Below are positions 33,431 to 43,249 of a stretch of 64,000 nt of DNA, piece after piece. The notes under the pieces were generated by a model that had not been told where the DNA came from, did no database searches, and was given only the letters and a program-made list of their open reading frames with translations. A program made the position numbers and the translations under genes. The stretch covers positions 1,178,001 to 1,242,000 of the forward strand of contig OZ037858.1 of assembly GCA_964035575.1 (NCBI GenBank), given 5' to 3'. The stretch is from Rhynchopus sp. YZ270_cl-10. Its lineage: Eukaryota > Euglenozoa > Diplonemea > Diplonemida > Diplonemidae. Within the stretch, counting starts at the first letter, position 1, and each line of letters opens with the position of its first letter.

Positions 33431-34399
33431 ATGAAGACCGCTCTGTCTGTGCTCGCCATGGCGGCAGCCTCGACTGCCCTGCCCGCGTCGTACGTGGAGA
33501 TGAACGAGGGCCTGCTGTGGGCCAACTTCAAGCAGACCTACAACAAGCAGTACAGCGGTGCCGACGAGTCTGCCCGCCGTGCCGTCTTCAAGAAGAACAT
33601 GCTGAAGGCTGCTGAGCGTGAGGCCGGATCCAAGACTGGAGTCCGCCACGGAATGAACCAGTTCACCGACCTGACTGAAGAGGAGTTCAAGGCGTACCAC
33701 ACCCTGAGCGTGCCCGCCAAGGAGTCCCCGAAGAAGCAGTACACCGAGTCCCAGATCCTGAAGGTGAAGGGAGACTCTGTGGACTGGAGGACCCAGAACC
33801 GTGTGACCCACGTGAAGAACCAGGGCTACTGTGGGTCGTGCTGGTCGTTCTCCTCGACTGGAGGAATTGAGGGACAGTGGTCTGCCGCACACCAGCTCGT
33901 GTCGCTGTCCGAGCAGGAGCTTGTGTCGTGCGACAAGGTTGATGCCGGGTGCGACGGAGGACTGATGGACAACGCGTGGCAGTGGCTTCTGGACAACCAC
34001 AACGGCTCGATTGTGACTGAGGAGGCCTACCCGTACACGGCTGCCAAGGGCCTTGTTAATGAGTGCAAGTGGACGGCAGACATGGAGGTGGGTGCCACCA
34101 TTGTGTCGTACTCGGACCTTGCCCACGACGAGGACGAGATGGCGACCTGGATGCTCCAGAACGGACCGATCTCGATCGCCGTTGACGCGACCTCGTGGCA
34201 GACGTACGTGAGTGGAGTGATGGACAACTGCGAGTCCCGCCAGCTTGACCACGGAGTCCTCGCCGTCGGAGTGACCCCCGACTACTGGATTGTGAAGAAC
34301 TCCTGGGCATCTACCTGGGGAGAGTCTGGATACATCCGCCTTGCCCGTGGCACCAACCAGTGCCTCCTCAAGACCTCCCCGTCGGCACCTTCCGTCTAA
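33431..34399 (+). CDS. Cathepsin L-like cysteine protease, copy 1 (active-site intact)
   Basis: Intronless, 322 aa. A signal peptide (MKTALSVLAMAAASTALPA) is followed by an I29-type inhibitory propeptide (about 25-85, with the ERFNIN-like helix LLWANFKQTYNKQYSG and GMNQFTDLTEEEF), and the papain domain from about 115. The catalytic residues are present: C137 in QGYCGSCW, H274 in QLDHGVLAVG, N290 in VKNSW. GCDGGLMDNAW is the usual cathepsin L feature. Expected to be a lysosomal or secreted endopeptidase made as a zymogen. It is the first of four paralogs sharing an almost identical pre-pro region; it lies 277 bp after the ERdj5-like gene. Confidence 0.95.
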   Translation: MKTALSVLAMAAASTALPASYVEMNEGLLWANFKQTYNKQYSGADESARRAVFKKNMLKAAEREAGSKTGVRHGMNQFTDLTEEEFKAYHTLSVPAKESPKKQYTESQILKVKGDSVDWRTQNRVTHVKNQGYCGSCWSFSSTGGIEGQWSAAHQLVSLSEQELVSCDKVDAGCDGGLMDNAWQWLLDNHNGSIVTEEAYPYTAAKGLVNECKWTADMEVGATIVSYSDLAHDEDEMATWMLQNGPISIAVDATSWQTYVSGVMDNCESRQLDHGVLAVGVTPDYWIVKNSWASTWGESGYIRLARGTNQCLLKTSPSAPSV

Positions 34400-35734
34400 G
34401 CACCCCTTGCGGAAGCTTGTGGGTGCTGACAGCGCTCGCGAGTCCATTTACAAACGATGATATTTTTGTTGTTTGTTTCATTTTTAATTATCTGTTCTGC
34501 AAGCCTGTCCACACCACGCCTCGTGGGTCCTGTTTTTGTTGCCTTTTATTTTGCACCACTGCGAGACTAACTTCGCTTCAGCGACACCTGCTGCCGTTCT
34601 TGCGCCAGTTTCGTTTCATTGCTCAAATTCGAATTTTAAACTATTTTCAAATTGCGTACGTCAGTGTGTTTTGTGTGTTGTTTTCTTGTTTTCTTTGTTG
34701 TAGTTTAGCAACAAGGGTAGTCGTTTTTTATGTGTATATTTCCCGGAGTGAAGTGCCCACAAACCCTGTTCGAACCAGGAGAAGACCCCTCAAGGTTTTG
34801 AACAAGATAAAACAATAAACTCGCGCTTCTTTAAACAGATTTTATTCTCCACCCCGTACCCAAAACGTAAACACCACTTCCAATCAGAAAAAAGAATATT
34901 TTCCTCTTCTTTTTTCCTGGTTTATGTGTTCGCTAGAAAAGCTTTATTTTTTTTTATGACACAACTGCGGACATACGGCGTTATAGTTATTGTGGTCTCT
35001 TGCATGGACTGTGCATTTGATACTTGGATGTTTCGTCTGCTTGCACACTGTTTTTCTTGTTACATGAACACTGATGAGTATAATCTTGGTGGTCCTGCTT
35101 GAGTAGAGATCTTGGTTGATCACCTTGGTGATGAGACTGAGTGCCGTATGGGCTCGTCTTTCATGGGTTAAGGTTTTGTGGTCTCTTGTGTGTGGATTGG
35201 GTATTTGTTGCTCGGAGGTTTTTCGTGTCTTTCTTTACGTTTCTCTGATCCTTCCCTCTGGAGCATGGATACATGCTTCTTTTAGCTCTGTCGGCACATA
35301 GCCAACTGGCGTGCTGGCTCTTCTTGCTTTTCTCTTGTCTTTGTCCTGATTCTGAACAATATTATGCCAACGTCCCAAATTCAAAAGCCCCCCGCCACCT
35401 GTGTTGCCATTATTTCCCTAGTTTCGACTACGAAGCGTTTCCCCATGTATTGCACGGGAAACAATGTGACAAACAGGTGCAGGGCAGTGCCGTGCATATC
35501 ATACAACCTGGCACCTTGTGTGTCTCCCAATAACCAAAGTGTTGTGTGAAGTTTTGAAGGAAGGAAAAAAAATATAACACTCAGCAAAAAACAAAAGCCC
35601 CCATCTCTCTTCCTTTCTCCCATGCCGTCCCCGCCACTGCAATGTGCAATGGAGCAACACTTCCCCACATCCACAGTCACATCCACACCACCTCACAACA
35701 CAGAACCCTTTTTGTATCAAAACACAACAGCAAG
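34400..35734. other. Intergenic, 1.3 kb
   Basis: No gene seen. Candidate poly(A)-signal words (AATAAA) lie near 34813. The right part (35453-35580) is a repeat shared with the cathepsin array region, listed separately. Confidence 0.5.
35453..35580 (+). repeat. Dispersed repeat shared with the cathepsin array
   Basis: Landmarks CACGGGAAACAATGTGACAA, GGCACCTTGTGTGTC and GAAGTTTTGAAGGAAGG recur at 44841-44960, and the right half recurs at 42721-42820. All copies lie between a protease gene and the next gene, in the same orientation. Confidence 0.75.
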
Positions 35735-37273
35735 ATGCGTCACACAGCGACGCTGGCAGCAGTGGCCTGCACACTGTGCTGCAGCGAGGTGGCAGGGCTC
35801 AGCATCCCTGGTGACTGCACGGTGCTGCCCGCATCTGGGTCGCAGACACACAAAGCAGGCTCGTCGCGGTACTCGAACAACGAAGACCTGTGCTGGAAGG
35901 TGCCGGCGTGTGGGGCAGGGTACGAGGTCACTGTCGGGTTTTCGGCGTTCAACACAGAGTCTGGGTACGACTTTGTGACGGTGTGGGGGGACAACGGGGC
36001 AGGTGTGTACAGCCAGGTGTCGCACACGTCTGGGACGAGTGCCCCTGCAGATGCGAAGAACGGGGCACACGCGATGGCGGTGCAGTTCAAGTCGGACTAC
36101 AGTGTGAGGCGTGCTGGGTTCACGTTCGCGTGGAGCTGTGTTGCGACAGGGACGCCACCACCCACACCCGTGCCAACGGCGGTGCCCACCTCTGAGCCTG
36201 TGCCGGCGCCGGTATGCCCGCCACGTGTGCGCCACGCATGGTCGCAGCTGTCGTGTGCGGACCGCGAGCACTACATTGCGGCTGTGGCGGCACTGAAGAC
36301 GCAGAAGCGGGCTGTGTACGACGAGATCGAGATGTCGCACGTGACGAACGCAGGGATTGCACACGGGACGTCTGCGTTCCTGCCGTGGCATAGGTGGTTT
36401 GTGCTCGGGTACGAGAACGCCCTGCGGTCGCTGCCTGGGTTCGAGTGTGTGACGGTGCCGTACTGGGACTGGGAGGCGGACATCCCCCTGCAGACGTGTG
36501 TGTGGAAGACGAAGACGTTTGGGCCGACAAACCCGACTGGGACGACGGACAGCGCAACGTCCTGTGTGGACAAGGGTGTGGCTGCAGGGTGGACCACGTC
36601 GCAGCCGGGGAACCCATGCCTGAAGCGCCGCAGCCCGATCTTTGGTGGTGGTCCGTACGGGGCAGCGAACGTGGCGATGCAGGTTGTGCACGCAGACTAC
36701 GCGTCCTTCAGCGCAGGGTACGAGGGGGGTGCACACCAGTCTGTGCACTCGTACATTGGGGAGACAATGACGTCGGACTGGAGCCCTGCAGACCCGCTGT
36801 TCTTCCTGCACCACGCAAACATCGACAGAACGTACGCCCTGTGGCAGGACTACCACGGCTACAGCGCCGTTGCTGCGGGGAGCCTGACGACAACACACTA
36901 CGAGGCGAGGTACGCCAGCGGGAATGTGGCGGACGTGGCGCTCGACGCCACCCTGCCCTTTGCGCACGACGCCACGGGCACGACGAGCGAGTACCTCGCT
37001 GGGAGCATCAGCGCCCGCAGCCTGCATAGCATCCAGGACATGCCTGGGGGCAGTGCGAACAGCTACAGCTACGGGGTCGACGGGCTGGCACGCTTTGTGG
37101 TGGCCGAGTACACGAACGCACCTGTGGGGGGCTGGACGTGGCTGGAGGAGGCGTCTGCCGCACTCACCCCTGTCACGTGCTGTGGTGATGGCAGCGTTGA
37201 CGACGGTGAGCAGTGCGACGACGGGAACACTGTTGAGGGGGACGGCTGCTCTGCCACGTGCATGAGCACATGA
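35735..37273 (+). CDS. Secreted tyrosinase-family copper enzyme with N-terminal CUB domain
   Basis: Intronless, 512 aa. A signal peptide (MRHTATLAAVACTLCCSEVAG) precedes a CUB-like domain (about 25-125; C-x-V-x-A-C, YDFVTVW). A short Pro/Thr linker (TPVPTAVPT) resembles the stalk units of the astacin gene. The tyrosinase domain (about 155-400) has a CuA set, with candidates H202, H210 and H219 in HGTSAFLPWHRW, and a CuB set H334, H338 and H359/H360 in DPLFFLHHANIDRTYALWQ. The C-terminal CCGDGSVDDGEQCDDGNTVEGDGCSATC is a DUF4215-type Cys-rich repeat. Family members oxidise phenols or catechols. The first CuA His spacing is shorter than in Streptomyces-type enzymes. It sits between protease paralogs, within the secreted cluster. 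Confidence 0.92.
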   Translation: MRHTATLAAVACTLCCSEVAGLSIPGDCTVLPASGSQTHKAGSSRYSNNEDLCWKVPACGAGYEVTVGFSAFNTESGYDFVTVWGDNGAGVYSQVSHTSGTSAPADAKNGAHAMAVQFKSDYSVRRAGFTFAWSCVATGTPPPTPVPTAVPTSEPVPAPVCPPRVRHAWSQLSCADREHYIAAVAALKTQKRAVYDEIEMSHVTNAGIAHGTSAFLPWHRWFVLGYENALRSLPGFECVTVPYWDWEADIPLQTCVWKTKTFGPTNPTGTTDSATSCVDKGVAAGWTTSQPGNPCLKRRSPIFGGGPYGAANVAMQVVHADYASFSAGYEGGAHQSVHSYIGETMTSDWSPADPLFFLHHANIDRTYALWQDYHGYSAVAAGSLTTTHYEARYASGNVADVALDATLPFAHDATGTTSEYLAGSISARSLHSIQDMPGGSANSYSYGVDGLARFVVAEYTNAPVGGWTWLEEASAALTPVTCCGDGSVDDGEQCDDGNTVEGDGCSATCMST

Positions 37274-38289
37274 GGCTGAGGATGGATGGCCTTGTGTACC
37301 TTTTCCAACATATTTTGCACTTTGTGTGCCTTTTGAACGTTTATCATTTTCTGTGTTTTAGCTTTTTATACTGTAACAACCGCAACAAGAACACCAACAT
37401 TAGTGTTCTTGATGCGTGGTTGTTGTGTGCTCCCCTTCACCACATCCCATACCAACCCACCTGCCAGCACCACCTACTCATAATGTTGGGATTTGCTGTT
37501 GTTGTGCGGGAAGGTGTTGCTTGTACTTGCAAGCGCCCTTCTGGAGAACAGACGCAGGTGTCCACCGAGGCACAGAGCGTCCTCTCACAGCAGCATTTCC
37601 TCGCAGAGGGGGTCAACGGGGTCAGGGTTGGGTGCTCCCTTCTTGATTATTGATTTGAAGATGTTCACATACATTTTTCAAGTTTTTCTGTTTTTGAACG
37701 TCCTTGTATGCTTTCCCTTCTTTTGAATGGAAAGTATATGAAATTGAAGTTTCTGTTTTTTCTTTCACATATATTTGTCCATCCATCGGTCAGCATTAGT
37801 TAGTCGTCGAACAGACCAGTTGTGTTGCTGCACCTTCCTTTTTTGTGTTCAGCTTTTGACGATGCTTTGTTATTCCACAACATTGTTGCGTGTGTTGATT
37901 TGTCATGGACACGAACCACCCCACTGCGCCCCCCACTTCCTCTTCCTCCGAAGACAGATGCAGGTGTCCATCGAGGCACAGAGCGTCTTCTCATCAACGC
38001 AGGAAGGGGCCGGGATGGGCGGGGATGGGAAGTGTTCATGAAACATATTTAGTTATCCATTTTCGTGTTTCCTTCACAAACCAACGACGCCCTGTCCTTG
38101 GTGATGGTGATCCACAAGCCTTGTGGCTTTTTGTCTTGCTTTCGCCAAACCACCCCTCACCTCCCACCCGCTAGCGCACATTTCACATTCCACGCACCTA
38201 CCTCCAACCACCCTCATCTCATCTCATCTCATCTCATCCTAAGACCCACCAGCATACCACCTATCTACGCCCCCACCTCACACAACACA
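37274..38289. other. Intergenic, 1.0 kb
   Basis: No gene seen. Two short related segments occur: CAGACGCAGGTGTCC with GAGGCACAGAGCGTCCTCTC (37550-37590) and CAGATGCAGGTGTCC with GAGGCACAGAGCGTCTTCTC (37955-37993), a direct repeat about 400 bp apart. A CATCT pentamer repeat lies at 38214-38238 just before the GST leader. Confidence 0.6.
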
Positions 38290-38940
38290 ATGTCGACACC
38301 TGTGACATTCTCGTACTTCCCCCTGACGGCAAGGGGCCTGTCAACACTCCTCACGATGGAGGAGTACAACGTGAAGTACACCGGAAACAAGGTGCAGATG
38401 GAGAACTGGCCTGAGATGAAGGCGTCTGGGGTGTGCCCGTTCGGACAGCTGCCGCTGCTGGAAACAGAGGATGCAGGTGTGGTGACACAGTCGGTCGCAG
38501 TGCTGAGCTACCTTGGGCGCAGGGTGAACGCTGTTGGCGCGACTGTGGCGGAGAAGGCAAGGAGCGACATGCTTATTGGCATTGCCGAGGACTTCCTGAC
38601 GGACCTGCTCAAGACGCAGCCGTCGATCCTGAACAAGGACAAGCCTGCGGATGCTGTTGCAACAATGTGGGGAGAGACCTTCCCTGCCCGCCTTGCTCTC
38701 GTGGAGCGCTTCCTCGGTGCCGGCAAGGACCGCTTCACAGAGAGCGGGCGCTGCATTGGGGAGCTCCACCTCTTCTCGATCCTGAACCAGATGAAGGCTG
38801 TGTCGCCAACCTGCCTGGACGCAACACCTGCCCTGTCTGCCTTCTACGAGCGTGTGCTCGCACTGCCGAGTGTGCAGACTGTGCTTGACGGGAAGTCTGC
38901 CTTCGGGGAGGTCATCCACTTCCTTGTGAAGCAGGAGTAA
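38290..38940 (+). CDS. Glutathione S-transferase, sigma-like
   Basis: Intronless, 216 aa, starting MSTPVTFSYFPLTARG after a CACAACACA leader. The N-terminal thioredoxin-fold domain has the catalytic-type Tyr (Y9 in FSYFPLTARG), the cis-Pro region GQLPLLE, and the Ser of VVTQSVAVLSYLGRR, which contacts the glutathione gamma-glutamyl group in this family. An all-helical C-terminal domain follows from about residue 85. Length and motifs fit cytosolic GSTs of the sigma/mu/alpha group. Lacks a signal peptide, so it is cytosolic, unlike the flanking secreted enzymes. Likely detoxification or prostaglandin-synthase-type chemistry; specificity cannot be read from sequence. Confidence 0.92.
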   Translation: MSTPVTFSYFPLTARGLSTLLTMEEYNVKYTGNKVQMENWPEMKASGVCPFGQLPLLETEDAGVVTQSVAVLSYLGRRVNAVGATVAEKARSDMLIGIAEDFLTDLLKTQPSILNKDKPADAVATMWGETFPARLALVERFLGAGKDRFTESGRCIGELHLFSILNQMKAVSPTCLDATPALSAFYERVLALPSVQTVLDGKSAFGEVIHFLVKQE

Positions 38941-39738
38941 ACAAGAGGACACACATGTGTGTCTCTTTGTTTCCTCTTCGACATGATTTGCATTGAAGTG
39001 TTTTGCTTTTTTTGGTGACCGAGCACGAGAGGCTTAGGCATCTTATAAACGTTGCTTTTTTTTTGTTGTTTGTCCCTTTTCTCTCTTCCCCTCCCACAAC
39101 GATAGTATAGTAGAGTGTGGCGCATCTTGGCCACAAGCCTGGGGAAGATGTGCAAGTTTCCTTTGTGCTGCTGTCCCATTGTTGGTGACGCTGCGGTGCT
39201 CAGGCCTTGCATACCCTTGGCACCTGACAAAGGCCTACTTATGTATTGCATCCAGATGTAGATGTCGTGTCTTGCTTTGAGCAGAGGACACTGCATTTGT
39301 CTTTTCATCCAAAAGCTTTTATTACAAACCCCATGTTACTTTCTTCTCGAGAGTGATGTGTTGTGTCCACTGAGGCCCATCCATCACTTACTTTTGTCGT
39401 TTCTTTTACCCCTGCATCCCTTCGCATCAGGGTCTGCAATAGCAACAACACGTTTCTTCTTTTGGGTTTCCTAACATCTCTCTCTAACTCCGCGAACCGG
39501 GTCTTCACGTTCTTTTATTGGTGTTGTTGTTTTTGATTTGCTTTTCTCAACCGTTCTCTATTTGTTTGATACAGTGGCATATAGCACAGCACGCTGGCGC
39601 CAAGGAAATACAGGATATCAAAATACCACACCACCACACTTCTTGTTTGTTTGTTCCTCCCGCCTTGCCTCCCACACATACGCCCTCATACACCACACCC
39701 TCACCTTCCAGACAAGCCACAACTCCCCAAAACACAAA
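38941..39738. other. Intergenic, 0.8 kb
   Basis: No gene seen. Contains the hairpin-motif copy at 39014-39050, 75 bp after the GST stop codon. Confidence 0.5.
39014..39050 (+). repeat. Dispersed hairpin motif, copy at 39.0 kb
   Basis: GGTGACCGAGCACGAGAGGC then TTAGGCATCTTATAAACG. One of the best matches to the consensus, in the probable 3' UTR of the GST gene. Confidence 0.75.
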
Positions 39739-40707
39739 ATGAAGACCGCTCTGTCTGTGCTCGCCATGGCGGCAGCCTCGACTGCCCTGCCTGCGTCGTA
39801 CGTGGAGATGAACGAGGGCCTGCTGTGGGCCAACTTCAAGCAGACCTACAACAAGCAGTACAGCGGTGCCGACGAGTCTGCCCGCCGTGCCGTCTTCAAG
39901 AAGAACATGCTGAAGGCTGCTGAGCGTGAGGCCGGATCCAAGACTGGAGTCCGTCACGGAATGAACCAGTTCACCGACCTGACTGAGGAGGAGTTCAAGG
40001 CGTACCACACCCTGAGCGTGCCCGCCAAGGAGTCCCCGAAGAAGCAGTACACCGAGTCCCAGATCCTGAAGGTGAAGGCCGACTCCGTGGACTGGAGGAC
40101 CCAGAACCGTGTGACCCACGTGAAGAACCAGGCACAGTGCGGATCGTGCTGGGCATTCTCCTCGACTGGAGGAATTGAGGGACAGTGGTCGAAGGACAAC
40201 ACCCTGACCTCGGTGTCCGAGCAGGAGCTTGTGTCGTGCGACAAGGTCGACGCCGGATGCAACGGAGGTCTGATGGACAACGCGTTCCAGTGGCTTCTGG
40301 ACAACCACAACGGAGACATCGTGACTGAGGAGGCCTACCCGTACACCAGCGGAGGAGGAATCACCGGAAGCTGCAAGTACGAGTCGTCGATGAAGGTCGG
40401 CTCCACCATCACCAGCTTCAAGGACCTTGCCCACGACGAGGACGAGATGGCGACCTGGATGATGACCAACGGACCGATCTCGATTGCCGTTGACGCGACC
40501 TCGTGGCAGACGTACCAGGGTGGAGTGATGGACAACTGCGAATCCCGCCAGCTTGACCACGGAGTCCTCGCTGTCGGAGTGACCCCCGACTACTGGATCG
40601 TGAAGAACTCCTGGGCATCTGGCTGGGGAGAGTCTGGATACATCCGCCTTGCCCGTGGCACCAACCAGTGCCTCCTCAAGAACTCCCCTTCCCACCCGAT
40701 TGTTTGA
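39739..40707 (+). CDS. Cathepsin L-like cysteine protease, copy 2 (active-site intact)
   Basis: Intronless, 322 aa. The signal peptide and propeptide (residues 1 to about 115) are almost identical to copy 1 at DNA level. The catalytic set is complete: C137 in QAQCGSCWAF, H274 in QLDHGVLAVG, N290 in VKNSWASGW. GCNGGLMDNAFQW is closer to textbook cathepsin L than copy 1. Differences from copy 1 cluster in surface segments of the mature domain (KDNTLTSVSEQE, TSGGGITGSCKYESSMKVG), which may alter substrate choice. The frame extends upstream of the ATG, but the shared start with the other copies fixes 39739. Confidence 0.95.
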   Translation: MKTALSVLAMAAASTALPASYVEMNEGLLWANFKQTYNKQYSGADESARRAVFKKNMLKAAEREAGSKTGVRHGMNQFTDLTEEEFKAYHTLSVPAKESPKKQYTESQILKVKADSVDWRTQNRVTHVKNQAQCGSCWAFSSTGGIEGQWSKDNTLTSVSEQELVSCDKVDAGCNGGLMDNAFQWLLDNHNGDIVTEEAYPYTSGGGITGSCKYESSMKVGSTITSFKDLAHDEDEMATWMMTNGPISIAVDATSWQTYQGGVMDNCESRQLDHGVLAVGVTPDYWIVKNSWASGWGESGYIRLARGTNQCLLKNSPSHPIV

Positions 40708-41278
40708 GTGTTTATTGCACAACAATAGTGCACGTGTCTCGTCTCAAGTGGCTTCACGCACACGCGAGCTGATGACGCAAAGAAAGCACACAGCAACGAC
40801 AACGTTTCTTTGTCGTTATTCCTTTTTATGATTTTATAGTTTTGTTTTCATTTGTTTATTTTTGAATTATTTTTTTTACTTTCAACTTCTCGAATAGCGG
40901 ACCACTGCTGTCATTTGACATGAGTGGTCCCACCAAAACGTTGTGTTCCCCTTTTTGGAATGCTACCACAACAAGAAAAAGTACACCACATGTGCAGACA
41001 TTTTGCACACACGGGTATTTTTCTTCTTACATTTGTTTTTTTGCGCATGTGTTGTTTTGTTTTACTCTGGCAATAGTGAAATATGTGTTCCTTCGCGTGT
41101 CCCGGCGGCCTCCCTTCTGAAGGAGTGTGTCTGAGGGCTTTTGTTTGTGTCCACTTTGCCAGGAAATAAAGTACACACAGCCTCAGTTTTTTGTCTCCCT
41201 CGGCCCACCACCCACCACACACCACACCTTTCCACAACAAATCCTTTACTTCTGAAGAGACACAGCACAAAACACAAA
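40708..41278. other. Intergenic, 0.57 kb
   Basis: No gene seen. The right end (from about 41176) is the start of a roughly 2-kb duplicated unit that includes the next protease gene. Confidence 0.5.
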
Positions 41279-42250
41279 ATGAAGACCGCTCTGTCTGTGC
41301 TCGCCATGGCGGCAGCCTCGACTGCCCTGCCTGCGTCGTACGTGGAGATGAACGAGGGCCTGCTGTGGGCCAACTTCAAGCAGACCTACAACAAGCAGTA
41401 CAGCGGTGCCGACGAGTCTGCCCGCCGTGCCGTCTTCAAGAAGAACATGCTGAAGGCTGCTGAGCGTGAGGCCGGATCCAAGACCGGAGTCCGTCACGGA
41501 ATGAACCAGTTCACCGACCTGACTGAGGAGGAGTTCAAGGCGTACCACCAGGGGTTCCGTATGGTTGAGAAAGCAGGGCCGGGAGCTATGTTCTCGGAGT
41601 CTGAGGTTCTGAAGACGAAAAACGCCTCTGTGGACTGGAGAACACACGACCGTGTGACCCACGTGAAGAACCAGGGCCAGTGCGCATCCTCTCCGTTCTA
41701 CGCTGCCACGGGGGCCATTGAGGGGCAGTGGTCTGCGAATCACTCGCTGGTGTCTCTCTCCGAGCAGCAGCTTGTGTCGTGCGACAAGGACGACGAGGGC
41801 TGCGAGGGAGGTCTGATGGACACTGCGTGGGAGTGGCTGATCAAGGCGCACAACGGCTCGATTGTGACCGAAGAGGCCTACCCGTACCGTTCAGGGGGCG
41901 GAGCTGTTGGGCAATGTGAGTGGACTGCGGACATGGAGGTGGGTGCCACCATTGTGGGTCACATGGACCTGCCACACGACGAGGCGCAGATGGCAACCTG
42001 GCTGCTTGCGAACGGCCCGATCTCGCTTGCTGTCGACGCAACCACGTGGTTAACGTACCAAAGCGGGGTCATGGACAACTGCGCGAACAAGCAGGTCTCG
42101 CACGGCGTCCTTGCCGTTGGTGTGACCCCCGACTACTGGATCATCAAGAACGAGTGGGGCACGGCGTGGGGAGAGTCCGGCTACATCCGCATTAAATACG
42201 GCAGCGACCAATGCCGGCTTACGTTCGCCCCGTGTGTTCCTGTTGTTTGA
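41279..42250 (+). CDS. Papain-family paralog, copy 3, catalytic Cys replaced by Ser
   Basis: Intronless, 323 aa. The pre-pro region (1 to about 90) is almost identical to copies 1 and 2, then AYHQGFRMVEKAGPG replaces AYHTLSVPAKE. The active-site segment is Q132-G-Q-C-A-S-S138-P139-F-Y, so the catalytic Cys is Ser138 and the invariant Trp after it is Pro. The His (H275, VSHGVLAVG) and Asn (N291, IKNEW) are retained, as are the disulfide cysteines and the oxyanion Gln. No frameshift or stop occurs, so the gene seems maintained. Comparable Cys-to-Ser changes occur in SERA proteins and silicateins. It may be an inactive decoy, inhibitor or structural protein rather than a Cys protease. Confidence 0.93.
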   Translation: MKTALSVLAMAAASTALPASYVEMNEGLLWANFKQTYNKQYSGADESARRAVFKKNMLKAAEREAGSKTGVRHGMNQFTDLTEEEFKAYHQGFRMVEKAGPGAMFSESEVLKTKNASVDWRTHDRVTHVKNQGQCASSPFYAATGAIEGQWSANHSLVSLSEQQLVSCDKDDEGCEGGLMDTAWEWLIKAHNGSIVTEEAYPYRSGGGAVGQCEWTADMEVGATIVGHMDLPHDEAQMATWLLANGPISLAVDATTWLTYQSGVMDNCANKQVSHGVLAVGVTPDYWIIKNEWGTAWGESGYIRIKYGSDQCRLTFAPCVPVV

Positions 42251-42600
42251 GGTCGTGTTTTTATCTTCTTCTTTTTTTTCTTTTCTTTTCTTTTCTTTAA
42301 TGCCATTATTTACAGTGTGCCTATGTGTTTCTGTTCATCGACACCGGTGTCTGTTTGCTCTCTGTATTCAAGTAACCAAGTGCTTATGTTATTGGCTGGG
42401 ATGTTCTCTGTTTTACTTTCTTGACCCTGTGTCGTCAGCGCTCTTCACTATGCAACGTTCTCTGGTGGTAGTAGTGACTCTCAATAGAGGTCGAGGCACA
42501 ACCACAGGAAAGGAACGCGTATGAAGACAAGCCTGACTTACCCAATGTGATATGCCGTGTCCTTACCACTTTTTGAGTCCATCCCCCACCTTTTCCATTC

Positions 42601-42636
42601 AGGTGACTAAGCACAGAGGCTTTGAATACAAACTCA
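42601..42636 (+). repeat. Dispersed hairpin motif, degenerate copy at 42.6 kb
   Basis: AGGTGACTAAGCACAGAGGC then TTTGAATACAAACTC. Same sequence position in the paired unit is 44566-44600. Confidence 0.65.
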
Positions 42637-42969
42637 TTTTCCATCCCGAACAACTGTCTTTGTGACGAAGAGACAGCCCATCTCCAAACCCAACGCTCCA
42701 GCGCAATAACGATAGTGGTACAGTGCAGGTGGGTTCCGTACATGTCATAGGCACCTTGCTTCTCCCAAAAACCAAAAGTGTTGTGTGTGAAGTTTTGAAG
42801 GAAGGGAAAATATAAACTCGACAAAGAAAGCTAACGTTCAGATCTTGTATAACAGTAGTTTCCTTTGCGCCAAACAGGTTTTTTCCCTCTATTTGGCTGC
42901 GTTCAACGAAATACGCTGTATTTTTTTGTTATTGTGATCAGTTGGCGGATGACATTGTCTAGTTTTTTC

Positions 42970-43003
42970 ATCCACGAGAGGCTTAGGGCCATCTTATAAA
43001 CTT
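42970..43003 (+). repeat. Dispersed hairpin motif, copy at 43.0 kb
   Basis: TCCACGAGAGGCTTAGGG then CCATCTTATAAACTTT. The left stem half is lost. It lies 250 bp before protease copy 4; the duplicate at 45129-45161 lies 210 bp before the TTLL gene. Confidence 0.7.
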
Positions 43004-43249
43004 TTATTTTTCTTTTCTTTTCTGCCCATTTGTTTCTTTCCTCTTTTTCTGCTTTTCGCGCAACTTTATTCATCTCTGCCTCGGCTTCACTCTGGCCTGG
43101 CATATGCTGAAATCAATGCACCCCAAACACACACGCCCATCCACCCACCCCTAAACACAGCCTCAGTTTTGTCTCCCTCGGCCCACCACACACCACACCT
43201 TTCCACAACAAATCCTTTACTTCTGAAGAGACACAGCACAAAACACAAA

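Larger units (their letters stand above)
41176..43116 (+). repeat. Tandem duplication, unit 1
   Basis: The unit runs from CACAGCCTCAG (41176) through protease copy 3 and its 3' region to GGCCTGGCATATGCTGA (about 43094-43116). Unit 2 is 43156-45276. Coding and near-3' parts keep a constant offset of 1971 bp; the distal third has diverged by indels. Confidence 0.8.
42251..43249. other. Intergenic inside the duplicated array, 1.0 kb
   Basis: No gene seen. Homologous to the gap after copy 4. Contains hairpin-motif copies at 42601-42636 (degenerate) and 42970-43003, and the right half of the 35.4-kb repeat at 42721-42820. Confidence 0.55.

Noticed and set aside
32735-34447. 570-aa minus-strand frame
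   Set aside because: Antisense to the last ERdj5-like exon and protease copy 1. The sense products have full domain support.
35717-37027. 436-aa minus-strand frame
   Set aside because: Antisense to the tyrosinase gene, rich in His/Arg/Val as expected from GC-rich complementary codons.
39547-40725. 392-aa minus-strand frame
   Set aside because: Antisense to protease copy 2; the same antisense openness occurs over all four copies because of biased codons.
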